A stretch of DNA of 64,000 nucleotides, from assembly GCF_963678635.1 (NCBI RefSeq), contig NC_087063.1, forward strand, positions 14,081,006-14,145,005, read 5' to 3'. Made by a program: the position numbers and the translations under genes. Shown here piece by piece: positions 11,552 through 26,500 of the stretch (its first letter is position 1; every line of letters starts with the position of its first letter). Origin of the DNA: Symsagittifera roscoffensis (taxonomy: Eukaryota; Xenacoelomorpha; Acoela; Convolutidae). The notes under the pieces were generated by a model that saw only the letters and a program-made list of their open reading frames with translations, was not told the DNA's origin and searched no databases.

Positions 11552-14500
11552 CTGAAATATTCAGAACTGATCAAAAATTCTGGCAATATTTCAAAGAAGT
11601 TTGAACCCTGGCAACATTTCAGGACGCTCTTGACAATAACTTTTCGAACAACCATATTTTGAAAAATTTTGATTGAAATTTTTTATTATTAGTTGATTTT
11701 GATTATTTTAAAAATCAAATTGCATTTTTTGTGTTTCATTTCAGAAATGGGAAACGAGGATATGTTGCCAAAAATGAGGAAATAACGAAAAACATTTTAA
11801 AAATACCTTTCGTGGAATTGACTGATTGATCTGATGATTTCGTGTCTTCTATCTGAAACAAAAAAAAACTTTCAGAGCAAAACATTAGTGAAGCGCAGTT
11901 GATTTGAATTTCACTTTTTAGACAAATAATTATTCATATTATCTGCCGAATCCTTCCACCATTGAACTTTCTAAAAGAGTCGCTTAATATTTTAGCCGAA
12001 ATTCTTGCACAAGCCAAGCTGAGCTTCGCATCACTTGCGATGCAGCAAGAATACGATAAATACAGCATGTCCCTCAAGACGTATCAAAGAGGAATTCTGA
12101 CGATGCTACCATCTAAGAAGGCAAACTTTCAACAAACAAAATGTTATTGGAGAAAATCGCATGTACCGCCCACACATGATGTACGAGTATTATTTATGTA
12201 GTGTATGCAAGGTGGTAAACACAATTCGAAAAATATAGCCTAGAACTTAATTCGGCAATCATGAATACAAAAAATTGTCAGCATAGCAATTACGAGTATT
12301 AACTGGCATTGGTAGCCAGAAGTAACGTTTGAATGTTCACAAAATTGAACCTGCTAGCAGCACAAATGATTCAAGTGATTTTGTTAAGCAAGTCGTTAAC
12401 CCGAAAAAAGTGCACATTCCGATTTGATAAAGCTTGCCAACCGCAAGTATAACACAGAGGCGAAGCTGAACTTCGCACTGTTTGTGATGCAAAAATGAAT
12501 GTCTGTGAGTAACAGCAAATGAGAACACAAACCAAAAACTGAACTAAAAAAAGAACTAAAATCGTTAAAATAGCAAAAAAAATGCGAAAAAATCCTGCAA
12601 CAAAAAGATATAAAGTGATATAAAGTAGCCGAACCTTCAAACAAGTCCATTCTACAAAACCTATTTAAGCCGACAAAAACAAGCAGACAGACGATAGTCT
12701 AAAATAGCCAAAAATTTTCAGTTTGCAACAAAAGGGACCGATTGGAATCGAACCCCCGGTCTTTGTCGCCTCAGACCTGGGTGTTACCACTGTCAAATGC
12801 ACAGAAAGATCTTGAACTAGAATGTAAAATAAAGCAAGCAAAACACGTGTTAAGTTTTCCCGTGAGAATTCTGTGAACAAAGTTATTTACGGGAAAAAAA
12901 GTCTAATACCCTGTTGCAACACTGGCTTATCGCAGGGGTAATAAGAAGTGGAAACAGAACGCTTGTGCCAAAAACGCCTAATCTCTTGAGATTCACCGAA
13001 ACTAGACAACAACTTGCAGCATTTTAATTTCTGTAGAAATTTTGGACTTTATCCAACTACTTGCTCAATATTTTTTTATCATTCTTCAATTACCGTCTTT
13101 CCTTTGAGCATCTTGGGCATGGCCAAGGGACTCTCAGTTCTGCTTGCAACACTGCTTCGCCGGCTCGGAAGAGACTCTGCCTTTCCCGCAGACACGTCGC
13201 TACTCGATTCTGATCTGCGAGACATTCTCTGTGGGGATGCTGAGGTTGGCATGGGCGGAGGTGGTGGGGACTCATTTCTCTCCACTTTGCGTTTTTTAGA
13301 TCCACCTTTGGCTAAAAAAAAACAGAACAATAAATGATATCTCTTCTGCGGTGAATGCAGCAGCTGTTAAGCCGATAAGACGTCTAATTTCTGATGCCAT
13401 GATGACAAGTAATTAACTTTTAACGAAAACAAAAGGTTTGTTTATTTGGGTTTGGAAGAACGGCTTACCTCAGTCGTTGAACAAATGTTATTTTTCATGT
13501 TTTCATTGTCTTTAAAACAACACGCCAAAGCAATATACCAGAGGGACATCTTTTAAACCCAAGTTGGGCCAGTCACATCTGCTATACAAGACATACATAT
13601 AAATGCAGGAAGATTAAGACCATTTATCCGCGTGGGAAAGGACCAACACAAGAGCGGTTCAGCTCATCACGGCGAACCGCTATTGTGCCCCTGTTTCAGA
13701 ACTACATGCAACTTTTTTTTGGTTTTTTTCTGGCCTGGGTAATGTTGCTTCACCCTCAAGCAACGATCTCGGATCATGGTGGGCCTCGAACATCCGACCT
13801 TTCGATGGAGCGGTAACCACTTCACCACCGCTCCCCTACAAATTTTCATCACCCACATCGGAGTTTCAGGGATATTAATCGAATATATAAAATTATTATT
13901 GACAGTCTCTCTGAAACTCAAAAAAGATGTACTATAATGTTTGAAAGATGGAGTATGATGTTATGATTAAAAATGGATTCTAATGCTACTATTTTTGAGA
14001 AACTGCAAAACTTAATTTATTTCAAAATTTCATTTAAATTTTAACTAGGGTTTTACGCAGGGATGGGTGATATATATCAAGTGATAAATATCATGATAAA
14101 TATCATGATATATATCATGATATTTTTGACAAAAAAATCCATAAATATCAGCTGTATCATGAAATCAGGTAAATTTGACATGCCTCTTGCCTAATATTCC
14201 CATCAAAAAAAAGAACCGCGGATTTTCTTTGTTCTCGTTTACCGCCAAATTTGTTCAGTGATTTGTCTGGCAATTCAGTCTGGGTTTTTGCCGCGTTTTT
14301 TCTTCAACTTGTCATCTTCCAATTATCAACGCTGTTATACAGTTGACTGCTTTATATTTCAGATTTTGATCTTGAGTTTTAAAATGCCTGGTAGAAACCG
14401 GAAAGATGTTTGGGACAACTTTCGTCGAACGAAAAAAGAAGGCAATACCGGAGTATGGGCAATTTGCAAATGCTGCAACATCGGTATGCAAGGCATTCCA

Positions 14501-17500
14501 GCGAGGCTGGAAAAACACTTGGAAAAGTGTGTTAGTGACAGGGACATAGAAGTCCCGGTGCCAAAGCAGCCTAAAAAGGACGACTCTTTGAGTTCAGTTG
14601 TTTCTGTTACAAACAAACAAGAGAAGGACAAAATAGACGTTGCTCTTGCAGAGTTCTTTTACGCAACTAACACGCCGTTTCAAAGGGTCGAACATCCAGC
14701 TTTCAAGAAAGTGCTTTGCAGAAGGCGTTCGAGCTTCATCCTGATTTAGTCGCTGTCATCGCACAATTCCGTGCAAAAGCTTCACCATTTATCAAGTCGT
14801 ATTACGAGGTTGCGCAGCAAATTAATCCTCACGATTGGTGGTCACTTGCCGCTGACATTCCGCAGAGTGTGAAGGATATAATCATTGGGCTTTTGTCATG
14901 CAGCCCTTCTACGGCGTCGCTTGAGCGACTATTCTCAAGTTACGGGTGGATACATAGCGAAATCCGAAATCGTCTTGGAAACGAAAAAGCTGCAAAACTG
15001 TTGTTCATATTTAAAGTTTTGAATAATGCTTGAACAACAGAACGTCCAATTCAAGTTCATTTGCAAACTACAGTTTTTAAATAGTTTTCAAGTGTTCCTA
15101 TAGGCTGAGTATTTGTTCCCCAACTGTTCCCCGAGAATATCAAAAATATCGTGATATATATCAAAAATATCGGATTGATATGATATTTTTAAAAATATCA
15201 GATATCACCCCATCCCTGGTTTTACGGTAAATAAACAGAATAAAAAATTTCAGCACAGCGCAACTAGCACCATATAAAAATAGTCCCACCTTTATTGGAG
15301 TTTGCGTTGTAGTCGTGTATGCTCCCGCCGTAGTGTTTCTTGAGCCTCTGCTGCACATCTTTGTCCATCCACTCCAACATGCCTTTGTTCAGCTCCTCCA
15401 CCACCTGTCGCAACAGATTCACGTGCTCCTCCGGCAGTCTGCTCTCCCCACTCACCCCACAGTCCAGAAAGTGGGACAGATAATCAACATGGTCACTGAA
15501 CCTAAAAGCAAAACAGTAGGCGCCTCATATAGTACACATATCACTAAGTAAACTCTAACTATGAACACTTATTCTGACCTATCAATCTTAGTCGTTCTAT
15601 AAATAATAGCATGTAAAAGTAGGCTAGCAACAGATCATCATCATACTCATCCTCATCAATGGAGTTATTTTTAAACACTTTTCCGACAGCTCAAAGGTGC
15701 ATTCAAAAAGTTTAAATTTCATAAGTTCAATAGTTCAAGCGGTTCAATGGTCTTAACAGTCCATAAAAGTCAGAAAAAGATAACTCCAAGCTGCATCCGA
15801 TAAGGTACATCTTTGAGGTGTAAGAATTAAATCATTGACAAAACCTTCCTTTCGACAAACAGAGGCACTATAGCATTGAAAACACAGCCAACTGACAGTT
15901 GAAAAAGAGTAATGAACGCAAGGAAACTGAAAAAAAAACCGACGTGTTTTTTCAAAAATTTTGAATTCCGAATACAAAATTAGATGACCTTGAAGCTCTT
16001 TGAATTTGTAAAAAAATTAATTATGGACACTTTTTTGTTAAAATTAACCCAATTTAAGAAAACTGGATCAATAGGTAAAACTTTCATTTCGCTGGGAAAT
16101 CTGATAATTAATTTCCATTTTCAAAATTAGAAGTCAATCAAGTTTTTCGTGACCTTTACAATTTTGCTGTTAGATAGTGAGGTTGCCTTCCATTTGCACT
16201 GAAATGCTATGAACTTTAAAGAAATCACAAGTCAAACCACGAAAAATCAAAATTGAGCGTGAACAAAATTTAAGACATTTTCCAGAAAAAAAATCAGCAG
16301 GACCTATATAAGAGTCTTCATTACGTTCATTACTCTCGCGCTGAAAAACAGTTTTAAAATTGTTCTATGTAAAGGCTGATAAATTAAGTTGTGCTTATCA
16401 ATTAGCTGCTCTTAGGTTCCAAAATGATTGATAGCAACAAAAAAACCTATCATTTAAACAAAAACTTACTTTTCAGGAGGTGGATCGTAGGCCAGGGCGC
16501 GTTCTAAATTGACTTTATTGTAATGGTTGATAGGGGGTGGCTTGGACGTTAAAAGGCCAGTCGAAGGATCCACACCAATCTTGTTCACGAATCTATATGT
16601 ATGTCTGATGATTTTTCCACCCTGAAACGCGAAAAAGTTTTTACATTAGGAAAACATAACCAACAGTTGAAAAACATGGAATGAACGCAAGTTAACAGAA
16701 AAAAATATATAGTGGATTGTTTTTTTTGCGAAAAAATCTCAGCTTTCGAATTTTGGAGAAAAAAAAGGCCTTAAAGCTCTTCGAAATTTTAGAACAATTT
16801 TTGATTGACTCTTTGATAAAAGTGACCCAATTTGAGAAAACTGAATTGATATGTAATTTTTATTTTGCAGGGAAATCTAAATTAGATTCCACTTTCGAAA
16901 CAAAGTCGATCACGTTTTTCCTGACCCATACACGTTTGATGTTCGATAGTGGAGTTTGCCTTCCCTTTAACAAAGGAAATGAGCTGAACTTAAAAAAAAA
17001 TCAAAAGTCGAACCGCGGAAAAGTAAATTTGAGCTGAAGAAGATTTAAAACTTAACCTGAAAAAATAAAGAAAAAAGAAATCATCAGGACCTAAATAAGA
17101 GTCTCAACTAAGTGCATCGACTCTTAATATTTGATATTAATTAGCTTGACATAAAATAGCAGGGGTGAAAAAAATGAAGAGTAAATAATTTTTTGCTAAA
17201 AATAAATATATTATATTGTCAATCTCTAACAAAAAATAATTGCAAGTCTAGTCTCTGCTCAAAGTGTAAGTGATTGTATTTACATCCCAGAATGATTGTT
17301 CGAAAACAAAAACATGTCAATTCGAAGTGCATCGGAAGGATTTATTTTGCGACTGTCAACCAAAGCCTCTTTTGCCCTGCTGAAAGTCTTTCTGCAACGT
17401 TAGACATGTTCGAAATCCGATCCAAAAATGGTTTTCAGCAGGGCGGGTTTTGAATAAATTAATTGAACACCTACGATACAAAACACACATTGCGCTACAA

Positions 17501-20500
17501 GATAGTGAATGAAAAAAATTCTGAAAAATTGACGTTGCAAAAATTACCGAGCGAAAACAAGGGCGGCAAACTTTTTGAGCCAAAAAAAGCCGGCAAACAA
17601 CGGTCAAAACCTGTTGAGCCGGAAACAAATAAAAAATTTCATACGTTTTTTAAGTTTTTACGACTCATCCAAACTGAAACACATAATCGCATACGGATAT
17701 ATGTTGACCTCGAAATTACGCAATATACATTGAAACTGGAAAAAAAACGAAAAAAAGAAAAAAAAATCAAAATCAGATTTAGTAAATTTACAAATTTTTG
17801 AAATTTCAGTAATAGTACAAAATTGCTCAAATTGGAACAAAACCCATACTTTAAAAGTAAGCCAACAAAAACCTTACTAGATAGAAAAAATGGCGTTTAA
17901 AAAACGGTAAATGAACTGACAGAAACTAGGACGAAAATCACTTAACCGAAAAAATAGATACAAGTTTTTTTTTGAAAAGATAATTACAACCTGAAACGGG
18001 CTTTAACTAATTACTAGTTAATGGATAGTTGTTTTGTTTAAATTTTCAAGAAACTGAGCATGTCAGAAGATGAAATGTGTCCTGTGAACAAAGTTTTTTA
18101 CGGTAAAAAGTCCGGTTGGCAATAATTTCCTTGCATACTCCCTGCATAAATAGTCACATACACCCCTGTTACGCTAAGCTTAGAAAATTGAGCAAAGTAA
18201 GTACAGATCAATTTTTTGTTATCCAATTCTGTTTTCTTTGTTTAATCCGCTCACTAGTAAAATGTGTTCATTCGAAATCACAGCTATCATGTCTAATGGA
18301 GGATTGATTTCTCAAGCGATCCATTCAAAATATCGAAACAATGATGACAGAAAATTAAACTTATTAACAAAAACATAGCCAACAGATGATTGGAAAGGTG
18401 CCAACAAACTCAACCAAACCGTACAAACAGCAAACACTTTCTTCAACTTGCTTACCTCAATTCAATTTACAATGATTAATTGAACGCGTTGATTTCGTGA
18501 TGAACTCGCCGCGCTCAAATAGGTCCAAAACACGTGCCGCACTTCATAGAAAATGCATAAAAGTGCGAACAATTTTGTTGAGTTCCAAAAAGTATAAGCA
18601 TAGGCGAAGCTGCACTTCGCTGCGAATACAATCGGCAAAAAACGGCTAAACTAATTCTTTGAAACAGAATGAAAAACAGAAAAATGGTCCAAAAGATCAA
18701 CATAGCCAACAGAGAGTTGGAAAAGAGTCAATGTGCGCAATTAAACAAAAAAATACCGACTTGTTCTTTATCTCACTTTCGAAATAGACTTATTTTTATC
18801 TCACTTTCGAATTTCAAAAAAGACGCCATTAAGCTCTTTGAGTTTCTAGAACAACTTATGACTGGCACACTTTCGATAAAACTAACCCAATTTGAGAATA
18901 CTGAATCAACAGAAATTTTTTTTATTTCGCAGGGACATCTGAAAATTAAATTCCACTTTCGAAACAAGAAGTCAATCACGATTTTTTGACCTTTATACAT
19001 TTTTGCAGTTGGATAGTAAAGTTTGGCTTCCTTTTAACAAAGGAAATGAACTGAACTGAGAAAAAAATCAAAAGTCAAACCGCGAAAAAGAGAATTTGAG
19101 CCTGCACAAATTTTAAGACTTTTCCTGAAAAAAAAACGGAAAAAATCATCGCGACCTATTTAAGAGTCTGAAAAAAAAAACAAAAATAGAGATGAATTGT
19201 GACCAACTAGCTTGCCTTTATTCATTTCTGAATTATTATTTAAGCGCATTGAAATAAAAATCAATTTGCCATAAACTTATGAAAACGGATCGCAGCTAAA
19301 TTACAACATTTTTTAAAGTTGAGGTCGGACAGGTCTTTTCAAATGTCCGGGCAATGGTGTTGAAAATGTCCGGGCAATGGTGTTGAAAATGACCGGCCCA
19401 TGTGAACAATCTCTGCCCTAAAACTAAATGCAAATTCAAGCATTAAGGCCTGCATGCACTTAGCTCAAATCTGATTGGCTTGTGTAATCGTTCCACCAAT
19501 TATCTTATGCATGTTTCAATTTCAAGAATCTTTTATGATTGAAACTTTTTTGATAAATTAAGCCCAATTAGAGAAAATCTGATCAATAGGCAATGTTTTA
19601 TTCCGCTGAGAAATCTAAAAACTAAAATCCATGGTTGAAACTCAATGCCGAAACAAAGGAATTCGGGTATTTTCACTGTGTTATTGGAGAGTCCAACTTT
19701 CCGTTTAACAAAAGAATTGGACGTGAACATGAAAAGATGTCAATCAAAGATAGAAAAACCGCAAAAAAATTAATCGTTAAAACTTTTCCCGAAAAAAAAA
19801 ACGAAGAAAAACTACACGACCTAAATTAGTGTCTTCGCTAGTTCCATTGATTCATAACCGTTTAAAACTTTTGTTTAGAATACTTGATACTTAAATAGAA
19901 CAGTCTTACCGCATGCAAAAAAATATATGATCAAAAAAGTTTCAATCATTATATGATGTGCTTACCATATCCCTGAGCTTTAGCGCGGCCTTGAAATATG
20001 GCGTCTCAGTGTTGTTGTATCTCATACAGTTATACACCACAAGAGAGAAGTCCCTGGAAAATTCGCCTATGGTGCAGTAGGACATACTGTCTACTTTCTT
20101 CTGCATGGTGCCTAGATCCATTGGCTCATCAATCACCACTTTGTAGTCCTGTACCTATTAAAAGATCAAAAAAATCGTTCAAAAAGAAGGTTCTACAAAA
20201 TTCACTAAGCATCACGCGGTATTTTAATTGTCCACATGGTCCAAAATTTTCAAACGATCAACGTCCTTGAAAAATCGTACGGAAGGGACTGATTTTCATG
20301 CTCATTTCTTTCAAAGTTTTGATAGCTGACTTCTCAAAGACTCGTATAATTTTCAAAGAATCGGTCATTTGTGCAAAAAAGATTTACCAAGCAAAAGGAT
20401 AAACCATTTTTCAGTCATGAGCTCATAACAATGTTTAATTGCTAAATTATGACTGAAAGTTCACGGAAGAATAGCACAGAGAAAAAATGAAGATATGGTG

Positions 20501-23500
20501 CATGAAAGAGAAAAGGCTCTTCCCATTTCTCCTAGCCCTGAAACTGTACGATGAAAATCATAGATTACTTCAACTATGTTCAACGGTGACAAAAGGAAGC
20601 CCGAAAAAATATTTGGTCCTCATTTCCGGTATGAAAGATAGCTAGGAGACATTTTTTAAAAAATTTTCTAACCAATATTCACAGGAATGACCTACCATAG
20701 CAGTGTTGACTGGCTCTGAGAAAAACTTTTGGTTGTCCAGTTCCCTCAGCTGATCCATAACCTAAACAGAAACAGTTCATGGTATTCATTCAGGACATAC
20801 CTTCGATTTCGTGATCTAAACCGGTTTTTCTCGCCACTACGAAAACTCTTTCAAAATTTATTAATGTGGTTCAAATAGCAACTGCAAGTGCTATAATTTG
20901 AAATATCACTCAACCCAGTCCGATGATTATTTGTGTTAACTGATTTTGCGTGGAAAACAAAAAAAAAACACAGCCGAATACAATGTTCCTCCCCATTTTC
21001 AATGGTCGGAACAAAAAAAATCAATCGGGGAAGGTCAGATATTAACGCCCATTGATCCGAAAACAAAAAAAAATGCCAAAAAAAGAAATTGTTGTCATAA
21101 AAAAATTTGAGCAATTAAATTGTTTAAAATTTGAACTTTTTTAATACAATCAACCTGATTTATTTAAAACGATGAGAATCATTTCTTTCCTTGAACCGAA
21201 CCCATGCAGAAAAAATTCACTTAACCGACAAAACATAAGCCGAAACCATTTAGGTCAAAAAAATTTCTAAGCGAAAAAACTTTTAAAAACAAACGGAAAA
21301 AAACACCAATCAGGGTAAGTTAAATTACCAACTACAGGAGTTAATCAACTACACTAGAGTCTACAATGAAAACTGTTTACAGTAAAATTAAGAAAACAAA
21401 ACATAAGCCAACAAAGTATAGTCCGACCAATGAATTTTTCTCAGAAAAAAATTAAACTCAGACTTTGAAAAAAAAACAAGGCTCTGCCGGGACACAAACC
21501 CCAGATCATTGGATGCAAAGGCAAACGCATTACCTCCAGAATAAGAAGGATGGGGCCTGGAAATTGCCAAGATTAAACCATAGCCAGCAAAATTTAGAAA
21601 AAAGTGAATGAACGCAAGTAAGCAGAACAAAAAACTGACTTACTTTTTGAAAAAATCTCAGCTTTCGAATTTCCCAGATAAAAAACAGATGGCTTCAAGC
21701 CTCATGGAATTTCAGAACAATTTATGATTGACACCTTTTTGATACAATTAACCCAATTGGAGGAAATGCATCAATATGTAATATTTTCATTTCGCTGGGA
21801 AATCTGATAAATGAATTCCATTTTCGAAATTAGAAGTCGATCACGTGTTAAGTGATCCTTACAATTTCGCTGTTCGATGGTGGATTTTGCTATTTTCACG
21901 ACCTGTATAAGAGTCTGAACTACGTTCACCGACTATTATAAAACACACTTCAATCATTGAAACTTGAAAAACTATACAGGCAGACCTCTATTCGCTAGTG
22001 CACTATTTTCATATATGGAGCTTATGAAAAATTGACAGTCACACAAATTTCATATATGCAAAATGTATGACTAGCAATTTCTAAGTAGCATTTTCTTCTA
22101 ATAAACCGAAAAATGACAAACTTAATAATCATTTAAGGATTCTTAAAGATAAGGTTTTGGCCATATATTTCAATCTTATATGGCCAAAACCTTGTCTCAC
22201 AAAACATTATGGCATTTTTATAGTGTATTAAATGTTCTATTTTTTTCTAACTTTTTGGTGTGACTAACCTGGTTGAGTATGATGTACAGTGAGGTGGTGC
22301 AGAGAGTGAACTCTCTCTCACAGGTCAGATGCCACTCCCTCTTCAGCTTCTCCCGCTTCTTCACCTGTTCCCCCAACAGTCTACTCTTCTCACACATCTT
22401 CCGAATGTCCCTCAGATTGCACAGGGTACGCTTGATGTCCGCGATCTCTTCCTAAACAAACAACTATATATTGTCTTTCTCCAAAATTAGATCACAAATT
22501 ACACAACCGCATATAAAACGTATCAAACACAACAGTATCCGAATCCAATCATAAAAGCTAACACGATTCAATTATGATTGAAATCACTAACATACGAGCC
22601 GGTCAGTTCTTTTACGAAAACCCGCTATTGTCTGCCCCTGCGGAGTAGAAACCTAAATGCGTTTTTAAGTTCTTTTTCTGGGACGATGATTGTTTCCGAT
22701 CTTTTTTCTGGGGGGACTTTTTTTTAGGTCGACCTCAGGGATTCGACCCTGCCGACCCAAAGGGTCCCCCTTTGGTACTTTTTAAGAAATCCATTCCTGG
22801 CCGACCGACCATAAAATTTTTCTAAAGGAGCCTTTGGCGCCAATATATACTAATTTTGAGGGGGAGCGCGCGCCGAAAAAACGCGATTTTTTGGTCAAAT
22901 TTTCCAAAAAGTGCCTAAAAACGCCTTATGAGTTATGACTGGAGTGTATAACTCATAGAGTAATTTCGGATAGGGTACACCGTCTGCTCGTCACGCTATC
23001 TTATTTTCGGCCGGATAGATTCGTGCAACTTCTTAGTCTAATACCGATCCTAATCTTACTCTTATACTATCTAGTCTCAGGTTGTTTAACTAGTCTCTGC
23101 TAGGCTCAATAGATCTAGGGTATACTGGTTTATTGCGGCTGCTGAAGTGCTCGGGAGAGTCCAACTAATTTCTAAGTTAAATTCAAATCTCTCTGGTGCT
23201 GAAATTACAAGTAACTTCAGCACTTACAAATAAGTGGGTTGTTAGTTAGATGGATCATGATTGGTTAATATTAAATACTTTACATTGGTAAAACATTTAA
23301 TTTATCCAATCATAAAATATAGTTTAGATCAGGTTCCACCCATCCGGGTTTTACAGAGTTTTTTAGAACAGTTCTTCTGTAATTCAAGGATGGATGATGG
23401 ACGTTGGTATTTGGCGAACATCATATTTCTTTGTTTCCTTTTTGTTTAGGAAGTTCCAGGAAACTGGAGTTAGAGACATAAGACGTTGTGTTCTTCTTGT

Positions 23501-26500
23501 GACAACGACTGAGTCTCTGCAACAAAATCAATTCTGATTTCAGAATGGTTGGCTATGTCAGGTTTTTCTGTTCTTCAGGGAGAACTTCCTTTGTGTCTGA
23601 TCTAGCTTGGGAATGGCGTGGAGATTGTGCGTGGAGGGGATGCCTGGTTACTCGGATCTGTACGTATACTTGAACATCGGGGTGGTCATTGGTCTAGTTC
23701 AATGAAGTCTTTTTCTGCGAAGTCAAGTCGTACTCTAAATCCTTTGAGTTGTGATTGTGAGCGGCATATCGATTGTAGTTGGTCATTCTCTCTCGAGTGT
23801 AGTGAGGTCGTCTTGTCTTTTGATGTTCGTCCTTGGTGTTGTATTCTGATCTATATATTGCATCATGTGATTTTACATTTTATAAAACTTTTATTAGTTT
23901 AATATTTTTTAATAATGATTTTAGTTAGTTGTTTTCACAAAAGCTTTTTGTTTTAGTTCGGTTATTTTGAAGAGTTACTCACCCTTGAGTAGCTCTTATT
24001 AAAAATAAAGGTGTGGTCACAAAGCGTGGATGTAGCGCGGTGGGTTAGGCCGGCTATAGAGCATGCTCAGGACGTCCTTCCTGGTGGGTTAGGCCAGGTG
24101 TGGGAGTATGGTTTCATGCGGTTTTTGTGAGGGGTCCTGTTATGTGACAACGTTTTATGTTGGGTTTGTTGTGGTTTTTCTTATGTTTCGTTGGTTGTGT
24201 CCTTTTTTCAAAAATCAAATTGTTTGTGGTATGGGTTTGTCTTTCGACTTTTTTGTGTTTTATTATTTCTTTCTAAGACTTTGTAATAGTCTTCAAAAGA
24301 ATAATTTATCCAGTTTTAAACTGGGTTAATCCGGTTTGGGTACCGTTGGTTTCCTTTTCTTAGTCATGCTGTTATTCTATGATTTGTGGTATTTAGTAAG
24401 CTGCGTTGGTTAGTTTTGTTTAGTATATGATTCCTTTCCAACCGGGTTAAAGGAAAGTTTGAAACATGTTATTGTATGTTAGAGTTGTTGAGTGTGAAAA
24501 CTTGAAACTGAAATTCATTATTTTAAACAATTCTTCGTGGGCGAGCTGTGCGAGTGTGGATAGAATTTCTGTGCGAATGAATGAAAATATCAAAAGGTTA
24601 GTACTGCAATTGCATTTTATTAATTTACTGCATAGAATTTGGAAATTTACTGCTAGTTATGGGGGAATTTTAAGATACAAATTTTCATCATAATTAGATT
24701 TACTGCTTTGGGGAAAAATATTATAGATGAATTTATTGCATTGATATTAAATTTAGAAATTTATAAGTGTAGGAGATTAATAGAATTTTAAAATTGTTTG
24801 ATGAAGATTGTGATTTTTATTGTTTCTTTTGTGGTTTTTGTAGGTGATTGTCGGATGAAAGCTAAAAGTCTAATGAAAACATGAATAAAGAATGGTGAGT
24901 TTTTTAATATTTCAATTAGTTAGTTATATTCATTTAATTCATACTTACCTGTTAGTCGTCGGGGAAAAAACCGTGGGGGAAGATGTCGTGAATTAGTTCT
25001 GAAGTTGTTAGTAGTTTAGCTAGAATGCGGATGATATTTTTAGTTTGAAGCAGTGGCCAAAGCAATTGAAGTGCCTTAATAGTGGTTAGTTCTTCAGTGC
25101 CTACTGCAAACTCATAAGGTGTGTTTTGGATTAAGTTATATAATTTGTGGTTAAATTTAGTGTTGTGGATGAATTCTAAAATTGGGATTTCTATGGGTTG
25201 TACAAACTCGTGCGGGATAAGGAAGGGTCGGGATTCTTCGGCGTTGAAGGTCTTGGTGATGGGGCAGAAAATGTACATTTGGGTTATGGGATCATAATTA
25301 CGAAGAATACCATGGAGGTTAGTGTCTTTAATACAATATGTGAAATTTAAGAAATACGGTGAAGTGTATTTTGAATTGATGAATTGGAAACGGTGGTGTG
25401 GTTGTCGAGAGGGTGTGTGGAGGTCAAAGTGATTTTGGATGAAACGATAATAACTGTATGTATGTGTTTGTTTAGTGCGCAACATAATATCGTGTGAGCA
25501 GTGTAAATCTCTTTCGTGTGGTGCAAGGAAATGAAAGGTTAGTGAAAAGATTTGGAAGCGTTCTTTAAAACTTTCGTATGCTTGTGTGTTTGTTAGTGCT
25601 TCTGAAATAATGTGATCAAACTTTCGGTCGAAGATGTTTAGTGTAAATACATATGGTGTCTTGATGAAAAATTTCTCGGTGATTTGTGGATTAGCGAAGC
25701 GATCGTCGTCTAAGAATTGATCTTGGTTAGCTCTAATGATGTTGTGATCGTAGTATTCTAGTGTATATTCATTAGCTCTAGGTGCAGTGTGTATTTTTAG
25801 TGATTTTTTATATCCAACGTAAGTAAACTATCTAGCGGTTAGTGGTGTAGTTAGTCGATATAGCATGTCTTTGTTTCGGTCTATATCGATGGAAGTGTTG
25901 GATAAAGGTAAGCAAAGAGGGTTAGTGAAATGATAGTATGAGGTCCAAGAGAGAGTGGGCATTAAAACGTATTCATCTACAAAGTTGCGTGTTTCGTTAG
26001 CGTCGTGAGGGGTGTTTAAGGTGTATTGTGGAAATGAGGGTAAAGTGATAGCTAAAAATTCTTTAGTGTTAGTATGGTGGGGGTGGTTGATGTATTCACG
26101 GGCTGTTCCTGGTTTTGCTGGGAAAGGATGGTTGGGGAATTTTCTTTTAAAAGTGCGGTAAGCTCTATTAGTGTTTAGTGAAGATATAGTGGATGTGGAT
26201 GATGGTGTTAATGATTCAGTATAATTTGAAGAGGGTGTAGGGGGATTGGATGAATTTGTAGTGGAGGAGATTTGGTTTATGGTCGGGGTGTTAAGGTGGT
26301 AGGGTTGTTGTTGGAGGGTAATAAAATTATCTAGTTCTGGGGAGATTCGGGGGGTGTCTGGAGAATGAGATGATTGGTCAGAATGGTATGAGGAGTAGGT
26401 TGGGGTAACTTGGGAAGCATAAGAGGGTGTAGGAGTGATTGCGTCAGTGTTATTTGATAATATGGGTTGAAAAGGGGGTTGAGAAAAATTAGAAGGGTTA

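Larger units (their letters stand above)
14050..15226 (+). mobile_element. hAT transposon, internally deleted, with 8-bp target site duplication
   Basis: The element occupies 14058-15218 (1,161 bp) between perfect direct repeats GTTTTACG (14050-14057 and 15219-15226), the 8-bp duplication size of hAT transposases. The termini are CAGGGATGGGTGATAT and its near-perfect complement at the right end. Subterminal AT-rich DNA holds repeated ATATCATGATA palindromes at 14090-14125. The two coding remnants inside are a BED finger and the hAT dimerisation domain; the catalytic core is deleted. It lies antisense to BRPF in intron 10. Confidence 0.93.
13312..15289. other. BRPF intron 10
   Basis: Contains a tRNA-like cassette and the deleted hAT transposon, listed separately. 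Nothing else was recognised in 13312-13770 or 13850-14049. Confidence 0.7.
16622..19965. other. BRPF intron 8, dense in small repeats
   Basis: Holds three family A elements, one hairpin motif (about 18598), a family C-like stretch at 17461-17800 and a 23-bp tandem repeat. No exon recognised. Confidence 0.65.
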
